Source of the DNA: Pseudomonas reidholzensis
GTDB lineage: Bacteria; Pseudomonadota; Gammaproteobacteria; Pseudomonadales; Pseudomonadaceae
Length of the DNA: 64,000 nt
Assembly (NCBI RefSeq): GCF_900536025.1
Contig: NZ_UNOZ01000017.1
Coordinates: forward strand, 234,896-298,895
Direction: 5' to 3'
This document shows positions 29,152-36,644 of the stretch, piece after piece; position 1 is the stretch's first letter; each line of letters starts with the position of its first letter. A program made the translations under genes and the position numbers. The notes beneath the pieces are model-generated. The model ran no database searches. It was given only the letters and a program-made list of their open reading frames with translations, and was not told the origin of the DNA.

Positions 29152-30498
29152 TCAGTCGCGCTTGAAGCGGAGGGTGAAGGCGGCGCCACCGAGCGGCGAA
29201 TCATCCAGGCTGAGCTGCGCGTCGTAGCTGTCGATGATGTCCTTGACCACCGCCAGGCCGATGCCCTGCCCCGGGTGCTGACGGTCCAGCCGTTCACCGC
29301 GCTGGAGGATCCGCTCACGCTGATCGGCCGGCACCCCCGGCCCGTCGTCCTCGATGCACAGCAGCAGTTGCCCTTCGCGCTCGTTCAAGCTCACCCGCAC
29401 CTGCCCCAGGCACAACCGATAGGCGTTCTCCAGCAGGTTGCCGAGCAGCTCGAGCAAGGCGCCCTGCTCCATCGGCACCTCGGCCTGCGCCGGCACCTCG
29501 AGGCTGATCGCCACGCGCTTGTCGCGGTAGACCTTGGCCAGGGTGCTGCACAAGCTCTCGAGCAACGGCAGCAGCAGCACGCGGTGACGCACCAGGCCAC
29601 TCTTGCGCAGGCTGGCGCGCTGCAACTGGTAGTCGATCTGCTGGCTCATGCGCTCGATCTGGCTTTGCAGTACCCGCGCCTGCTCACGCTCACCGCTGCC
29701 CTGGCCCATGCTCTCGCCCACTCCCTGCAGCACCGCCAGCGGCGTCTTCAGGCTGTGCGCCAGGTCGTCCAGCGAGTCGCGGTAGCGCTGACGCTGCTCG
29801 CGCTCGCTGTGCAGCAGGCGGTTGAGCGAGCCGGTCAGGCGCAACAGCTCACGCGGGTGCTCCAGGCTCAGGCCATCGCGCGCGCCGCTCTCGACCTGGT
29901 CCAGCTCAACGCTCAGCCGGCGCAGCGAGCGCAAGCCCCAGGTCAGGCCGCCCCAGAGCAACAGCAGCAACGCCAGCAAGGCCGCGCCAAAGCCCAGGTA
30001 GAGTTTTTCGCGCAGGCCGTCGAGGGTGTGCTGGTACTCGCGCACCGGTTGCAGGGCGACGATGCTGTAGGCGGCGCTCTTGCCCCCCAGCAGCTTGACC
30101 TCGACGTCGTAGACGAAAAACTCCTCGCCATCGTCCTGGCGGATACGCGCGAACTCGTTACCCCGCCCATCGTAACGGGGGCTGTAGTTGATGTGCCGGT
30201 CGCGGGTCGCGCGTGAGCGCCAGACCAGGTTGCCCTGGCGGTCGAAGATATAGCCGATCAGGCCGGTATAGGGCAGGTTGAAGCGCTCGTCCGGGAGCAA
30301 CTCGGGCATCTGCAACTGACCATGCTCGATGCGCGCCGCGGAGATCAGGGTGGTGACGTCGGAGGCCAGGCGCTGCTCGATCGACTCCTGCAGGGCCAGG
30401 CTGAAGGCCTTCTGCAGGGCCGGCAGCAGCGCCAGCATGAACAGCAACGCGAGCAGCGCCGCCGCGAGCATCAGGCGTACCCGCAGCGAACGGATCAA
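29152..30498 (-). CDS. phoQ: Sensor histidine kinase PhoQ
   Basis: Protein of 448 residues. Two membrane helices (about residues 6-24 and 160-185) frame a periplasmic domain with acidic patches (RIRQDDGEEFFVYDVEV) suited to divalent cation sensing. HAMP and HisKA follow, with DSLDDLAHSLKTPLAVLQG (the LAHSLKTPL His box is typical of PhoQ), then HATPase with NLLENAYRLC and CIEDDGPGV. The start is TTG, overlapping the phoP stop by four bases (TTGA). It responds to low Mg2+ and cationic peptides in the family. Confidence 0.93.
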   Translation of the reverse strand: MIRSLRVRLMLAAALLALLFMLALLPALQKAFSLALQESIEQRLASDVTTLISAARIEHGQLQMPELLPDERFNLPYTGLIGYIFDRQGNLVWRSRATRDRHINYSPRYDGRGNEFARIRQDDGEEFFVYDVEVKLLGGKSAAYSIVALQPVREYQHTLDGLREKLYLGFGAALLALLLLLWGGLTWGLRSLRRLSVELDQVESGARDGLSLEHPRELLRLTGSLNRLLHSEREQRQRYRDSLDDLAHSLKTPLAVLQGVGESMGQGSGEREQARVLQSQIERMSQQIDYQLQRASLRKSGLVRHRVLLLPLLESLCSTLAKVYRDKRVAISLEVPAQAEVPMEQGALLELLGNLLENAYRLCLGQVRVSLNEREGQLLLCIEDDGPGVPADQRERILQRGERLDRQHPGQGIGLAVVKDIIDSYDAQLSLDDSPLGGAAFTLRFKRD

Positions 30499-31172
30499 CG
30501 GCAGCGCTCGGTGAACAGGTAGCCCAGGCCGCGCACCGTGTCGATCGGCTTGAAGCCGTGTGCGCCCTCGAGCTTGCGCCGCAGGCGGCCGACCAGCACC
30601 TCGATGACGTTGGGGTCACGTTCGTCGTCGTCGGGGTAGAGCTGCTCCATCAGGCGGTCTTTCGCCACCACCTGCTGGTGATGGCGCATGAGGTATTCGA
30701 GGATGCGGTATTCATAGGCGGTGAGCGCCAGCGGCTGCTCGTCGAGGGTCGCCTGCTTGCGGTTGAGGTCGAGCACCAGCGGGCCGGCGGCGATGGTCGA
30801 CTGGGTGAAGCCGCTGGAGCGCCGCAACAGCGCGTTGAGGCGGGCTTCGAGCTCTTCGAACTGGAACGGCTTGACCACATAATCGTCGGCGCCGGCGGCC
30901 AGCCCTTCGACCTTGTCCTGCCAGTTGCCGCGGGCGGTGAGGATGAGGATCGGGAAGACCTTGCCCTGGCTGCGCAACTGGCGGATCAGGTCGAGCCCGC
31001 TCATGCCCGGCAGACCCAGGTCGATGATGGCCAGGTCGAAGTTGTACGCCTCGACCTGGTACAGGGCCTCTTCGCCATTGGCGACCGCCTGGACCACATG
31101 CCCGCTCTCGCCCAGGCGCGTGTAGAGGTGGTGGCGCAACAGCGCCTCGTCCTCGACCACCAGCAGTTTCAT
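30495..31172 (-). CDS. phoP: Response regulator PhoP
   Basis: OmpR-type regulator of 225 residues. Receiver MKLLVVEDEALLRHHL, Asp in LAIIDLGLPGMSG, Thr in ILILTARG and Lys in YVVKPFQ. Winged-helix output has LTAYEYRILEYLMRH and VEVLVGRLRRKLE, then IDTVRGLGYLF. GGAG lies before the ATG. It lies 87 bases after oprH on the same strand, giving the oprH-phoP-phoQ operon known from P. aeruginosa. Confidence 0.95.
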   Translation of the reverse strand: MKLLVVEDEALLRHHLYTRLGESGHVVQAVANGEEALYQVEAYNFDLAIIDLGLPGMSGLDLIRQLRSQGKVFPILILTARGNWQDKVEGLAAGADDYVVKPFQFEELEARLNALLRRSSGFTQSTIAAGPLVLDLNRKQATLDEQPLALTAYEYRILEYLMRHHQQVVAKDRLMEQLYPDDDERDPNVIEVLVGRLRRKLEGAHGFKPIDTVRGLGYLFTERCR

Positions 31173-31208
31173 GGGTGCTCCTTGATCATTTCTGTGCGGC
31201 TCATGCAG

Positions 31209-31237
31209 GCCTCGTCGCGGGCTGGCCGCGATGAGGC
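31209..31237 (-). repeat. Degenerate REP-like hairpin between oprH and phoP
   Basis: GCCTCGTCGCGG and CCGCGATGAGGC are inverted with a five-base loop. There is no T run. Inside an operon this could act as a partial terminator or RNA stabiliser giving more oprH than phoPQ message. Confidence 0.55.
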
Positions 31238-31259
31238 TGGCACAGGATAACAGCGCGCC

Positions 31260-31865
31260 TCAGAATTTGTAGTTGGCGGCCAGGTAGGTCTGAGCGCTGC
31301 TGGTCAGGCTCAGGCTGCCGACCTTGGGCCCGCCGTGCTCGACCAGCTCGGTGCTGGCGTTGCTGCGCAGGTAACGGTAGCCCAGCTCGACCGAGGCGTT
31401 GTCGGTGACCTGCTGGATGACCCCGGCCTGCAGGCCGACCGCGTAGCCGTAATCGGTGTCGCGGCCATAGCCGGAAGAGGTCTGCGTCAGCTTGGTCACG
31501 CCGAGGCTGGCACCGCCGAACAGTTGCGTGGTGTCACCCACCGGCAGGAACAGGTCATAGCTGCCGAGCAGGTTCTCCTGGCGCAGCTTGAGACCGCTGT
31601 GGTCGCCCGAGACGTTGTCGTAGGTCATGTAGTAGCGACCCTGGTCGTTGATCTTGCCCAGGCGCACGCCCCAGGTGCCGTCCTTGCCGATGATGCCGTC
31701 GGTGTTGAGGTTGTCGCTGTTGCGCTCGAGCAGGCCGGACTTGCGGACCTTGTCGCTGGTCTGCCCGTAAGTGAGGCTGGCGAAGGTGTCATCGGCCTGG
31801 GCGGTGACGGTAACGCCAGCGGCGCAGACGGCCATGGCGGCCAGCAGGGTGTTGAGTGTTTTCAT
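31260..31865 (-). CDS. oprH: Outer-membrane protein OprH
   Basis: Protein of 201 residues: signal peptide ending AQA, then an eight-stranded barrel. Blocks shared with P. aeruginosa OprH from memory are GRYYMTYDNVSGDHSG, LRQENLLGSYDLFLPVGD, YGYAVGLQAGVIQQ, ASVELGYRYLRSNASTE, and the C-terminal YLAANYKF ending in Phe. OprH binds LPS and substitutes for divalent cations under Mg2+ limitation. Its upstream region has four PhoP half-sites. Confidence 0.94.
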   Translation of the reverse strand: MKTLNTLLAAMAVCAAGVTVTAQADDTFASLTYGQTSDKVRKSGLLERNSDNLNTDGIIGKDGTWGVRLGKINDQGRYYMTYDNVSGDHSGLKLRQENLLGSYDLFLPVGDTTQLFGGASLGVTKLTQTSSGYGRDTDYGYAVGLQAGVIQQVTDNASVELGYRYLRSNASTELVEHGGPKVGSLSLTSSAQTYLAANYKF

Positions 31866-31925
31866 GGGTTCGTACTCCAGTGGGATGCGCTGTTTCTGTC
31901 TGCGGACTAGAGTAATCAGGGCGCC

Positions 31926-31964
31926 CTGAACCGCTGCTGAACCCAGGCTGAACCTGCGCTGAAC
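31926..31964 (-). promoter_or_regulatory. Four phased PhoP half-sites upstream of oprH
   Basis: CTGAAC occurs at 31926, 31937, 31948 and 31959, read as GTTCAG on the minus strand, exactly every 11 bases with 5-base spacers. PhoP boxes are direct (G/T)GTTTA-like hexamers with 5-base spacers; GTTCAG is a known kind of variant. The innermost site is about 11 bases from a -10-like TACTCT near 31908-31913 on the minus strand. The array explains autoregulated oprH-phoPQ expression. Confidence 0.75.
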
Positions 31965-31998
31965 GAAGCGCACCCATCGTCGTCAAGGAGTACCGACC

Positions 31999-32790
31999 AT
32001 GCGTTGCATGCTTGCCCTGGCCCTGCTGTGCAGTGCCGCCTTCGCCCAGGCGGCGGTGCAAACCCGCGAAATCCCCTATCAAGACAAGGACGGTAATCGC
32101 CTGGTCGGCTACTACGCCTACGACGACGCGCTGGACGGCAAGCGCCCCGGCATCGTCGTGGTGCATGAATGGTGGGGGCTGAACGATTACGCCAAGCGCC
32201 GGGCGCGTGACCTGGCCGCGCTGGGCTACAGCGCCCTGGCGATCGACATGTATGGCGATGGCAAGCACACCGAGCACCCGGCCGACGCCCAGGCGTTCAT
32301 GGCCACCGCGCTGAAAGACCCCGGCGCTGCCGCCGAGCGCTTCGACGCTGGCGTCGAGTTGCTGAAGATCCAACCCAAGACCGACACCGACAAGCTGGCG
32401 GCCATCGGCTACTGCTTCGGCGGCAAGGTGGTGCTGGATGCCGCGCGCCGCGGTGAGCCGCTGGCCGGGGTGGTGAGCTTCCATGGCGCGCTGGTCACCC
32501 AGACACCGGCGACCCCGGGCAGCGTCAAGGCCAAGGTGCTGGTCGAGCATGGCGCGGCCGACAGCATGGTCACCGGCGAGCAGGTGGCGGCGTTCAAGCA
32601 GGAGATGGACAAGGCCGGGGCCAGCTATGAGTTCGTCAGCATCGAGGGGGCCAAGCATGGCTTCAGCAACCCGGATGCCGACCGGCTGGGGCATGGCGAC
32701 CATGGTGGGCCGGACATTGGCTACAACCCGGCGGCGGACCAGAGTTCGTGGGCGGATATGCAGGCGTTCTTGAAAAAGCTCTTCAACTGA
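31999..32790 (+). CDS. Exported dienelactone hydrolase family protein
   Basis: Protein of 263 residues: signal peptide MRCMLALALLCSAAFAQAA, then an alpha/beta-hydrolase with PGIVVVHEWWGLNDYAK, the nucleophile elbow GYCFGG (Cys nucleophile), an acid near LVEHGAADSMVT and catalytic His in AKHGFSNP. Clan members cleave dienelactones or other esters; many exported homologues have no known substrate. It is divergent from oprH, and the PhoP array lies between them, so co-regulation is possible. Confidence 0.87.
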   Translation: MRCMLALALLCSAAFAQAAVQTREIPYQDKDGNRLVGYYAYDDALDGKRPGIVVVHEWWGLNDYAKRRARDLAALGYSALAIDMYGDGKHTEHPADAQAFMATALKDPGAAAERFDAGVELLKIQPKTDTDKLAAIGYCFGGKVVLDAARRGEPLAGVVSFHGALVTQTPATPGSVKAKVLVEHGAADSMVTGEQVAAFKQEMDKAGASYEFVSIEGAKHGFSNPDADRLGHGDHGGPDIGYNPAADQSSWADMQAFLKKLFN

Positions 32791-32803
32791 CCGGCACGGG
32801 CCT

Positions 32804-32890
32804 TGTAGGCGCGGGCTTGCCCGCGATAGCGTACTCACACACGGCGTTGTCGCCAGATCGGACGCTATCGCGGGCAAGCCCGCTCCTACA
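32804..32890. repeat. REP-like inverted pair
   Basis: TGTAGGCGCGGGCTTGCCCG at 32804 is matched by the inverted CGGGCAAGCCCGCTCCTACA ending at 32890, with GCGATAGCG/CGCTATCGC inside. It lies between the hydrolase and phosphopantetheinyl transferase genes. Confidence 0.8.
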
Positions 32891-32901
32891 CAATACCCAC
32901 C

Positions 32902-33603
32902 ATGAACAGACTCCCCACCTGCTGCGCCCCTCTCCAGCACCACTGGCCCCTGCCCCGCCCGGTAGCCGGTGCGGTACTGGTCAGCTGCGCCTTCGACCCC
33001 AGCCAGCTCGCCGCCGATGACTTCCAGCGCGCCGGCATCGAGCAGACCGCCAGCCTGCAACGCTCGGTGGCCAAGCGCCAGGCCGAGTACCTGGCCGGCC
33101 GGGTCTGTGCGCGCGCCGCCCTGCAGCGCCTGGACGGCCGCGATTACGTGCCCGGCACCCACGAAGACCGCTCACCGATCTGGCCGAGCGCGGTGCACGG
33201 TTCGATCACCCACGGCAAAGGCTGGGCCGCCGCCGTGGTGGCCGCCGATGGCGCGTGCAGGGGGCTGGGCCTGGATCAGGAAAGCCTGCTCGACGACGAA
33301 CGCGCCGAGCGCCTGGCCGCCGAGATCCTCACCCCCGCCGAGCTGGCCCGGCTCGACCGCAGTCAGCTCGGGCTGACCGTGACCCTGACCTTCTCGCTCA
33401 AGGAAAGCCTGTTCAAGACGCTTTACCCGCTGACCCGGCAACGCTTCTACTTCGAACACGCCGAAGTGCTGGAGTGGTCCGCCGACGGCCTGGCGCGGCT
33501 GCGCCTGCTCACCGACCTGTCGCCAGCATGGCGGCACGGCGTCGAGCTGGACGGCCAGTTCTGCCTGCACGACGGCCACCTGCTCAGCCTGGTCAGCGTC
33601 TGA
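32902..33603 (+). CDS. 4'-phosphopantetheinyl transferase (EntD/PcpS type)
   Basis: Protein of 233 residues that transfers the CoA phosphopantetheine arm to acyl or peptidyl carrier proteins. Motifs are VAKRQAEYLAGRVCARAALQ, VHGSITHGKGWAAAV, GLGLDQE (in place of GIDIE) and FSLKESLFKTLYPLT, the Mg2+ and CoA-binding F/W-S-x-K-E motif. Pseudomonads commonly have one such enzyme (PcpS) for both fatty acid and siderophore synthesis, and this is probably its equivalent. It converges with the kinase gene 3 bases away. Confidence 0.9.
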   Translation: MNRLPTCCAPLQHHWPLPRPVAGAVLVSCAFDPSQLAADDFQRAGIEQTASLQRSVAKRQAEYLAGRVCARAALQRLDGRDYVPGTHEDRSPIWPSAVHGSITHGKGWAAAVVAADGACRGLGLDQESLLDDERAERLAAEILTPAELARLDRSQLGLTVTLTFSLKESLFKTLYPLTRQRFYFEHAEVLEWSADGLARLRLLTDLSPAWRHGVELDGQFCLHDGHLLSLVSV

Positions 33604-33606
33604 CCG

Positions 33607-35211
33607 TCAATCCGGCGCCTGCTGCCGCGGCCAGTGGAGGCTGAAGCAGGCGCCACCCAGCCCTTCGCTGTGCCCGACCAGCGCCCGGCCGCCGTGCCAG
33701 TAGATGATCCGGCGCACGATCGACAGCCCCAGGCCATGCCCGCCCGAGGCCCGCGTGCGGCTGTCGTCGAGCCGGGTGAAGGGAGTGAAGATGCGGTCCC
33801 AGACGCCTTCGGGGATGCCCGGACCATCATCCTCGACGTCGATCCGGCAGCGCTGCTGACCGACCTGGTAGCTCAGCCGCACCTGTGTTTCGGCATGGCG
33901 CATGGCGTTGCCGACGAGGTTCTGCACCGCCCGATGCAGGTAGCGCGGTTCGGCCTCGACCCAGGCGCCCTCGCCTGGCAAGCCTTGGCAGTCGCCCCGC
34001 AGCACGCGGATGCCCGGCCGCAACGGCGCCAGCTCGGCGATCACCCGGTCGAGCAAGGCATCCAGGTCGACCGCCTGGAACTTCAGCGCCGGCGCGCCCT
34101 GCTCGAGGCGCGCATACGTCAGCATCTCGTCGACCAGCCGGTCGAGGTCCTGGATATCGCCGTCCATGCCCGCCAGGTGCTTGGCCCGGGCCTGCTCGGT
34201 GCTGGCGCTCTCGAGCATCTCCAGGCCGAAGCGCAGCCGCGCCACCGGCGTGCGCAGTTCGTGCGACACCGCCCGGACCAGCTCGCGCTGCATGCTCAAC
34301 GAGCGCTGCAGGTGCTCGGCCATGCCGTTGAAGGCCGCCGCCAGGCGCCCCACCGAATCGGCGTCGCCGGCCGGCACGCGGGTGTCCAGGCTGCCCTGGG
34401 CGATCCGCGTGGCGGCCACCTCCAGGCCCGACACGCGGCGCTCCAGCTGACGCACCAGCAGGTACACCACCAGGCCGATCAGGCACAGGCCGAGAAAGGC
34501 GATCAGGATCAGCAGCTGCGGCGGATACAGGTTGAGCTGGTACAGCGGGCCGATCTCCAGCACCCAGGGTGAACCAGGCAGGCCGGCAAACACGCGGATC
34601 GAGTCGCCGTCCTTGCCCAGCGCCATCACCGTGTCGCCCTCCTCCACCCGTTTGCGCTGATCGTCGTCCAGGCCCACCCGCTCCAGGCGCTGCAGGCCGA
34701 TGTCGAAACCAAAGCCCTTGCTCTGCCGGATCTCGGCCAGGCGCCGCTGCTGCTCGGTCACCGGGTAGCGCACCAGCTCGTCGGCGATCAGGTACAAGGT
34801 GGCGCGCGCCAGCTGCTCGCTGACCTGCTTGACCTCGGCCACCAGCAGCAGGTCTTCGCGGCCCACCCGGCGCAGCACCCGCGCGGCATGCGGGCCGGTC
34901 TTCTCGACCACCACCAGGTCGCGGTACAGGCGCGCGCGCTGGCCGCCATCGAGGGTCAGCGCGGTCATCGGCTGCAGGTCGAGCGGTACCCCGAGCAAGC
35001 GCTCCCAGATCAGCAACGCGCGCTTGCGCTCGACCTCGTTCTGCGGCGCCAGGTTGTCCGCCATCAGGCTGAAGGTGCCCTGGGCCAGGCGCTCGCGGTG
35101 CTGGTCGGCGCGCACCAGGTTGACCAGGTGCAGGCTGACCACGCCGAGCACGCCGACCAGCACCAGCACGCCGAGCATGCCGCCATAGATCCGCAGGAAG
35201 ATCGAGTTCAT
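33607..35211 (-). CDS. Sensor histidine kinase (RstB-like)
   Basis: Protein of 534 residues. N-terminal membrane helix, a periplasmic domain of about 230 residues, second helix LLILIAFLGLCLIGLVVYLL, HAMP (VAATRIAQGSLDTRV), HisKA with LVRAVSHELRTPVARLRFG, and HATPase with NLVGNAMRHAE, VEDDGPGIPEG and GGHGLGLSIV. The start overlaps the regulator stop (TGATG). It resembles the RstA/RstB pair; stimulus unknown. Confidence 0.88.
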   Translation of the reverse strand: MNSIFLRIYGGMLGVLVLVGVLGVVSLHLVNLVRADQHRERLAQGTFSLMADNLAPQNEVERKRALLIWERLLGVPLDLQPMTALTLDGGQRARLYRDLVVVEKTGPHAARVLRRVGREDLLLVAEVKQVSEQLARATLYLIADELVRYPVTEQQRRLAEIRQSKGFGFDIGLQRLERVGLDDDQRKRVEEGDTVMALGKDGDSIRVFAGLPGSPWVLEIGPLYQLNLYPPQLLILIAFLGLCLIGLVVYLLVRQLERRVSGLEVAATRIAQGSLDTRVPAGDADSVGRLAAAFNGMAEHLQRSLSMQRELVRAVSHELRTPVARLRFGLEMLESASTEQARAKHLAGMDGDIQDLDRLVDEMLTYARLEQGAPALKFQAVDLDALLDRVIAELAPLRPGIRVLRGDCQGLPGEGAWVEAEPRYLHRAVQNLVGNAMRHAETQVRLSYQVGQQRCRIDVEDDGPGIPEGVWDRIFTPFTRLDDSRTRASGGHGLGLSIVRRIIYWHGGRALVGHSEGLGGACFSLHWPRQQAPD

Positions 35212-35915
35212 CAGGCTTGCGCCGCCTCGCCGACAAACAGGTAGCCCTTGCTGCGCAGGGTCTTGATCAGCCGCGGATGGATCGGATCGTCGCCGATCTT
35301 CGGGCGGATCTTGGAGATGCGCACGTCGATCGAGCGGTCCTGGCCGTCATAGCCGACACCGCGCAGCGCGGTGAAGATCTGCTCGCGCGACAGCACCCGC
35401 CCGGCATGGCTGGCGAGCAGCCAGAGCAGGTCGAATTCGGCGCTGGTGAGGTCGATCGGCTGGTCGTTGAGCCAGGCTTCGCGCAGGCCGTGGTCGATGC
35501 GCAGGCCGCCAAAGCGCAGCGCCTGGGCCTTGCCCTCGGGGCTGTCGCTGCGCCGCAGCAGGGCATTGATGCGCGCCAGCAACAGGCGCGGGCGCACGGG
35601 CTTGCAGACGTAGTCGTCAGCGCCGAGGTCGAGGCCCTGGACCTGGTCGAGTTCGTCGCTGCGGGCGGTGAGCATGAGGATCGCGCCGGCGAACTGGCCG
35701 CGCACCCGTCGGCAGATGCTCAGGCCGTCTTCACCCGGCAGCATCAGGTCGAGGATGACCAGGTCGGGCTGGCTGTCGACGATGCGCCGCACCGCCCGCC
35801 CGCCATCGCCCTCGACCGCCACCTCGAAGCCGTTGGCCTGGAGGTACTCGGCGGTGAGCTCGGCGAGGCGCGCGTCGTCCTCGACGATAAGGATGCGGTT
35901 GCTCGGCTGGTCCAT
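35211..35915 (-). CDS. OmpR-type response regulator (RstA-like)
   Basis: Protein of 234 residues. Receiver RILIVEDDARLAELTAEYL, Asp in LVILDLMLPGEDG, Thr in LMLTARSDE, Lys in YVCKPVRP. Winged helix has LTSAEFDLLWLLASHAG and RSIDVRISKIRPKI, then IKTLRSKGYLFVG. The PGEDGLSICR and LTSAEFDLLW wording resembles RstA. ATG 35915 gives the standard N terminus. Its target genes are unknown. Confidence 0.88.
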   Translation of the reverse strand: MDQPSNRILIVEDDARLAELTAEYLQANGFEVAVEGDGGRAVRRIVDSQPDLVILDLMLPGEDGLSICRRVRGQFAGAILMLTARSDELDQVQGLDLGADDYVCKPVRPRLLLARINALLRRSDSPEGKAQALRFGGLRIDHGLREAWLNDQPIDLTSAEFDLLWLLASHAGRVLSREQIFTALRGVGYDGQDRSIDVRISKIRPKIGDDPIHPRLIKTLRSKGYLFVGEAAQA

Positions 35916-36644
35916 GGCCTTACCTCGATATTGTTCTAGTTGTGTGTTGCCCGTGACGGCCACTAAAAAAGGCAACATTGCCAGCGGATACTACGTCGCA
36001 CACCCGCCCCTGCCAATCTCATCCAGGCGCTGCTGGACTGAACCGATTTATGTGGTAGGGTGCGCCCCCGAAAAATCTGCAATGGGCCGCACGAGCGCAG
36101 AAAAAAAGTCAAAACCTCTTGGGACTAGGCCTACAGCCAATGCCCACGAATCACACACAATCTGTGCACAAGTTATCCACAGGCGATCGCCTTGCAAACC
36201 CCCCGCGACCGCATTATCTTGTATCCCCATTGCAGCGAACCACTACATGTTGGGGTTCGAGGCCAAATCACAAACACAAGTCAGCGCCGAAACTCAAGCG
36301 TTTTTTCGGCCTGAACTTACCGTGATTTCAGCAGCCAAACCGCTCCTGCGGAGGCGACCGAGGCAAGCCCGTCCAAGCGGTCTTGTTCGGGTATGGGTGT
36401 CACAGGCAGCGCCTGGCGACACTCGACAGCAACAGTTTTTGGGCTGCGGCCCAAAACCTTTGACTTCGGCCAGGGAGCGGCAAGCTATTGCCCCTTATTC
36501 CTGAGTCTGTCCCGAAGTCGGTAAGCCCGAGCAGGCGGATCCACGTGCGCGTGGCCTCCCCCCTCGGGTGATCGAACTGGCGGATGGAACGGTGGGCGCC
36601 CACAAGGCGCCCGAACACTATAGAAACTGTGGAGACACCCACCG
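35916..36644. promoter_or_regulatory. Long nrdA leader region with a DnaA box
   Basis: About 730 bases without a gene. TTATCCACA at 36173-36181 is a perfect DnaA box, directly preceded by TGTGCACAAG. At 36240-36255 CCACTACATGTTGGGG, and at 36615-36630 ACACTATAGAAACTGT, resemble the NrdR box (10/16 and 13/16 matches to ACACTATATATAGTGT). The second lies very close to the ribosome site, which is unusual. DnaA and NrdR control of nrdA is known in other gamma-proteobacteria; here it is an inference. Confidence 0.45.
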
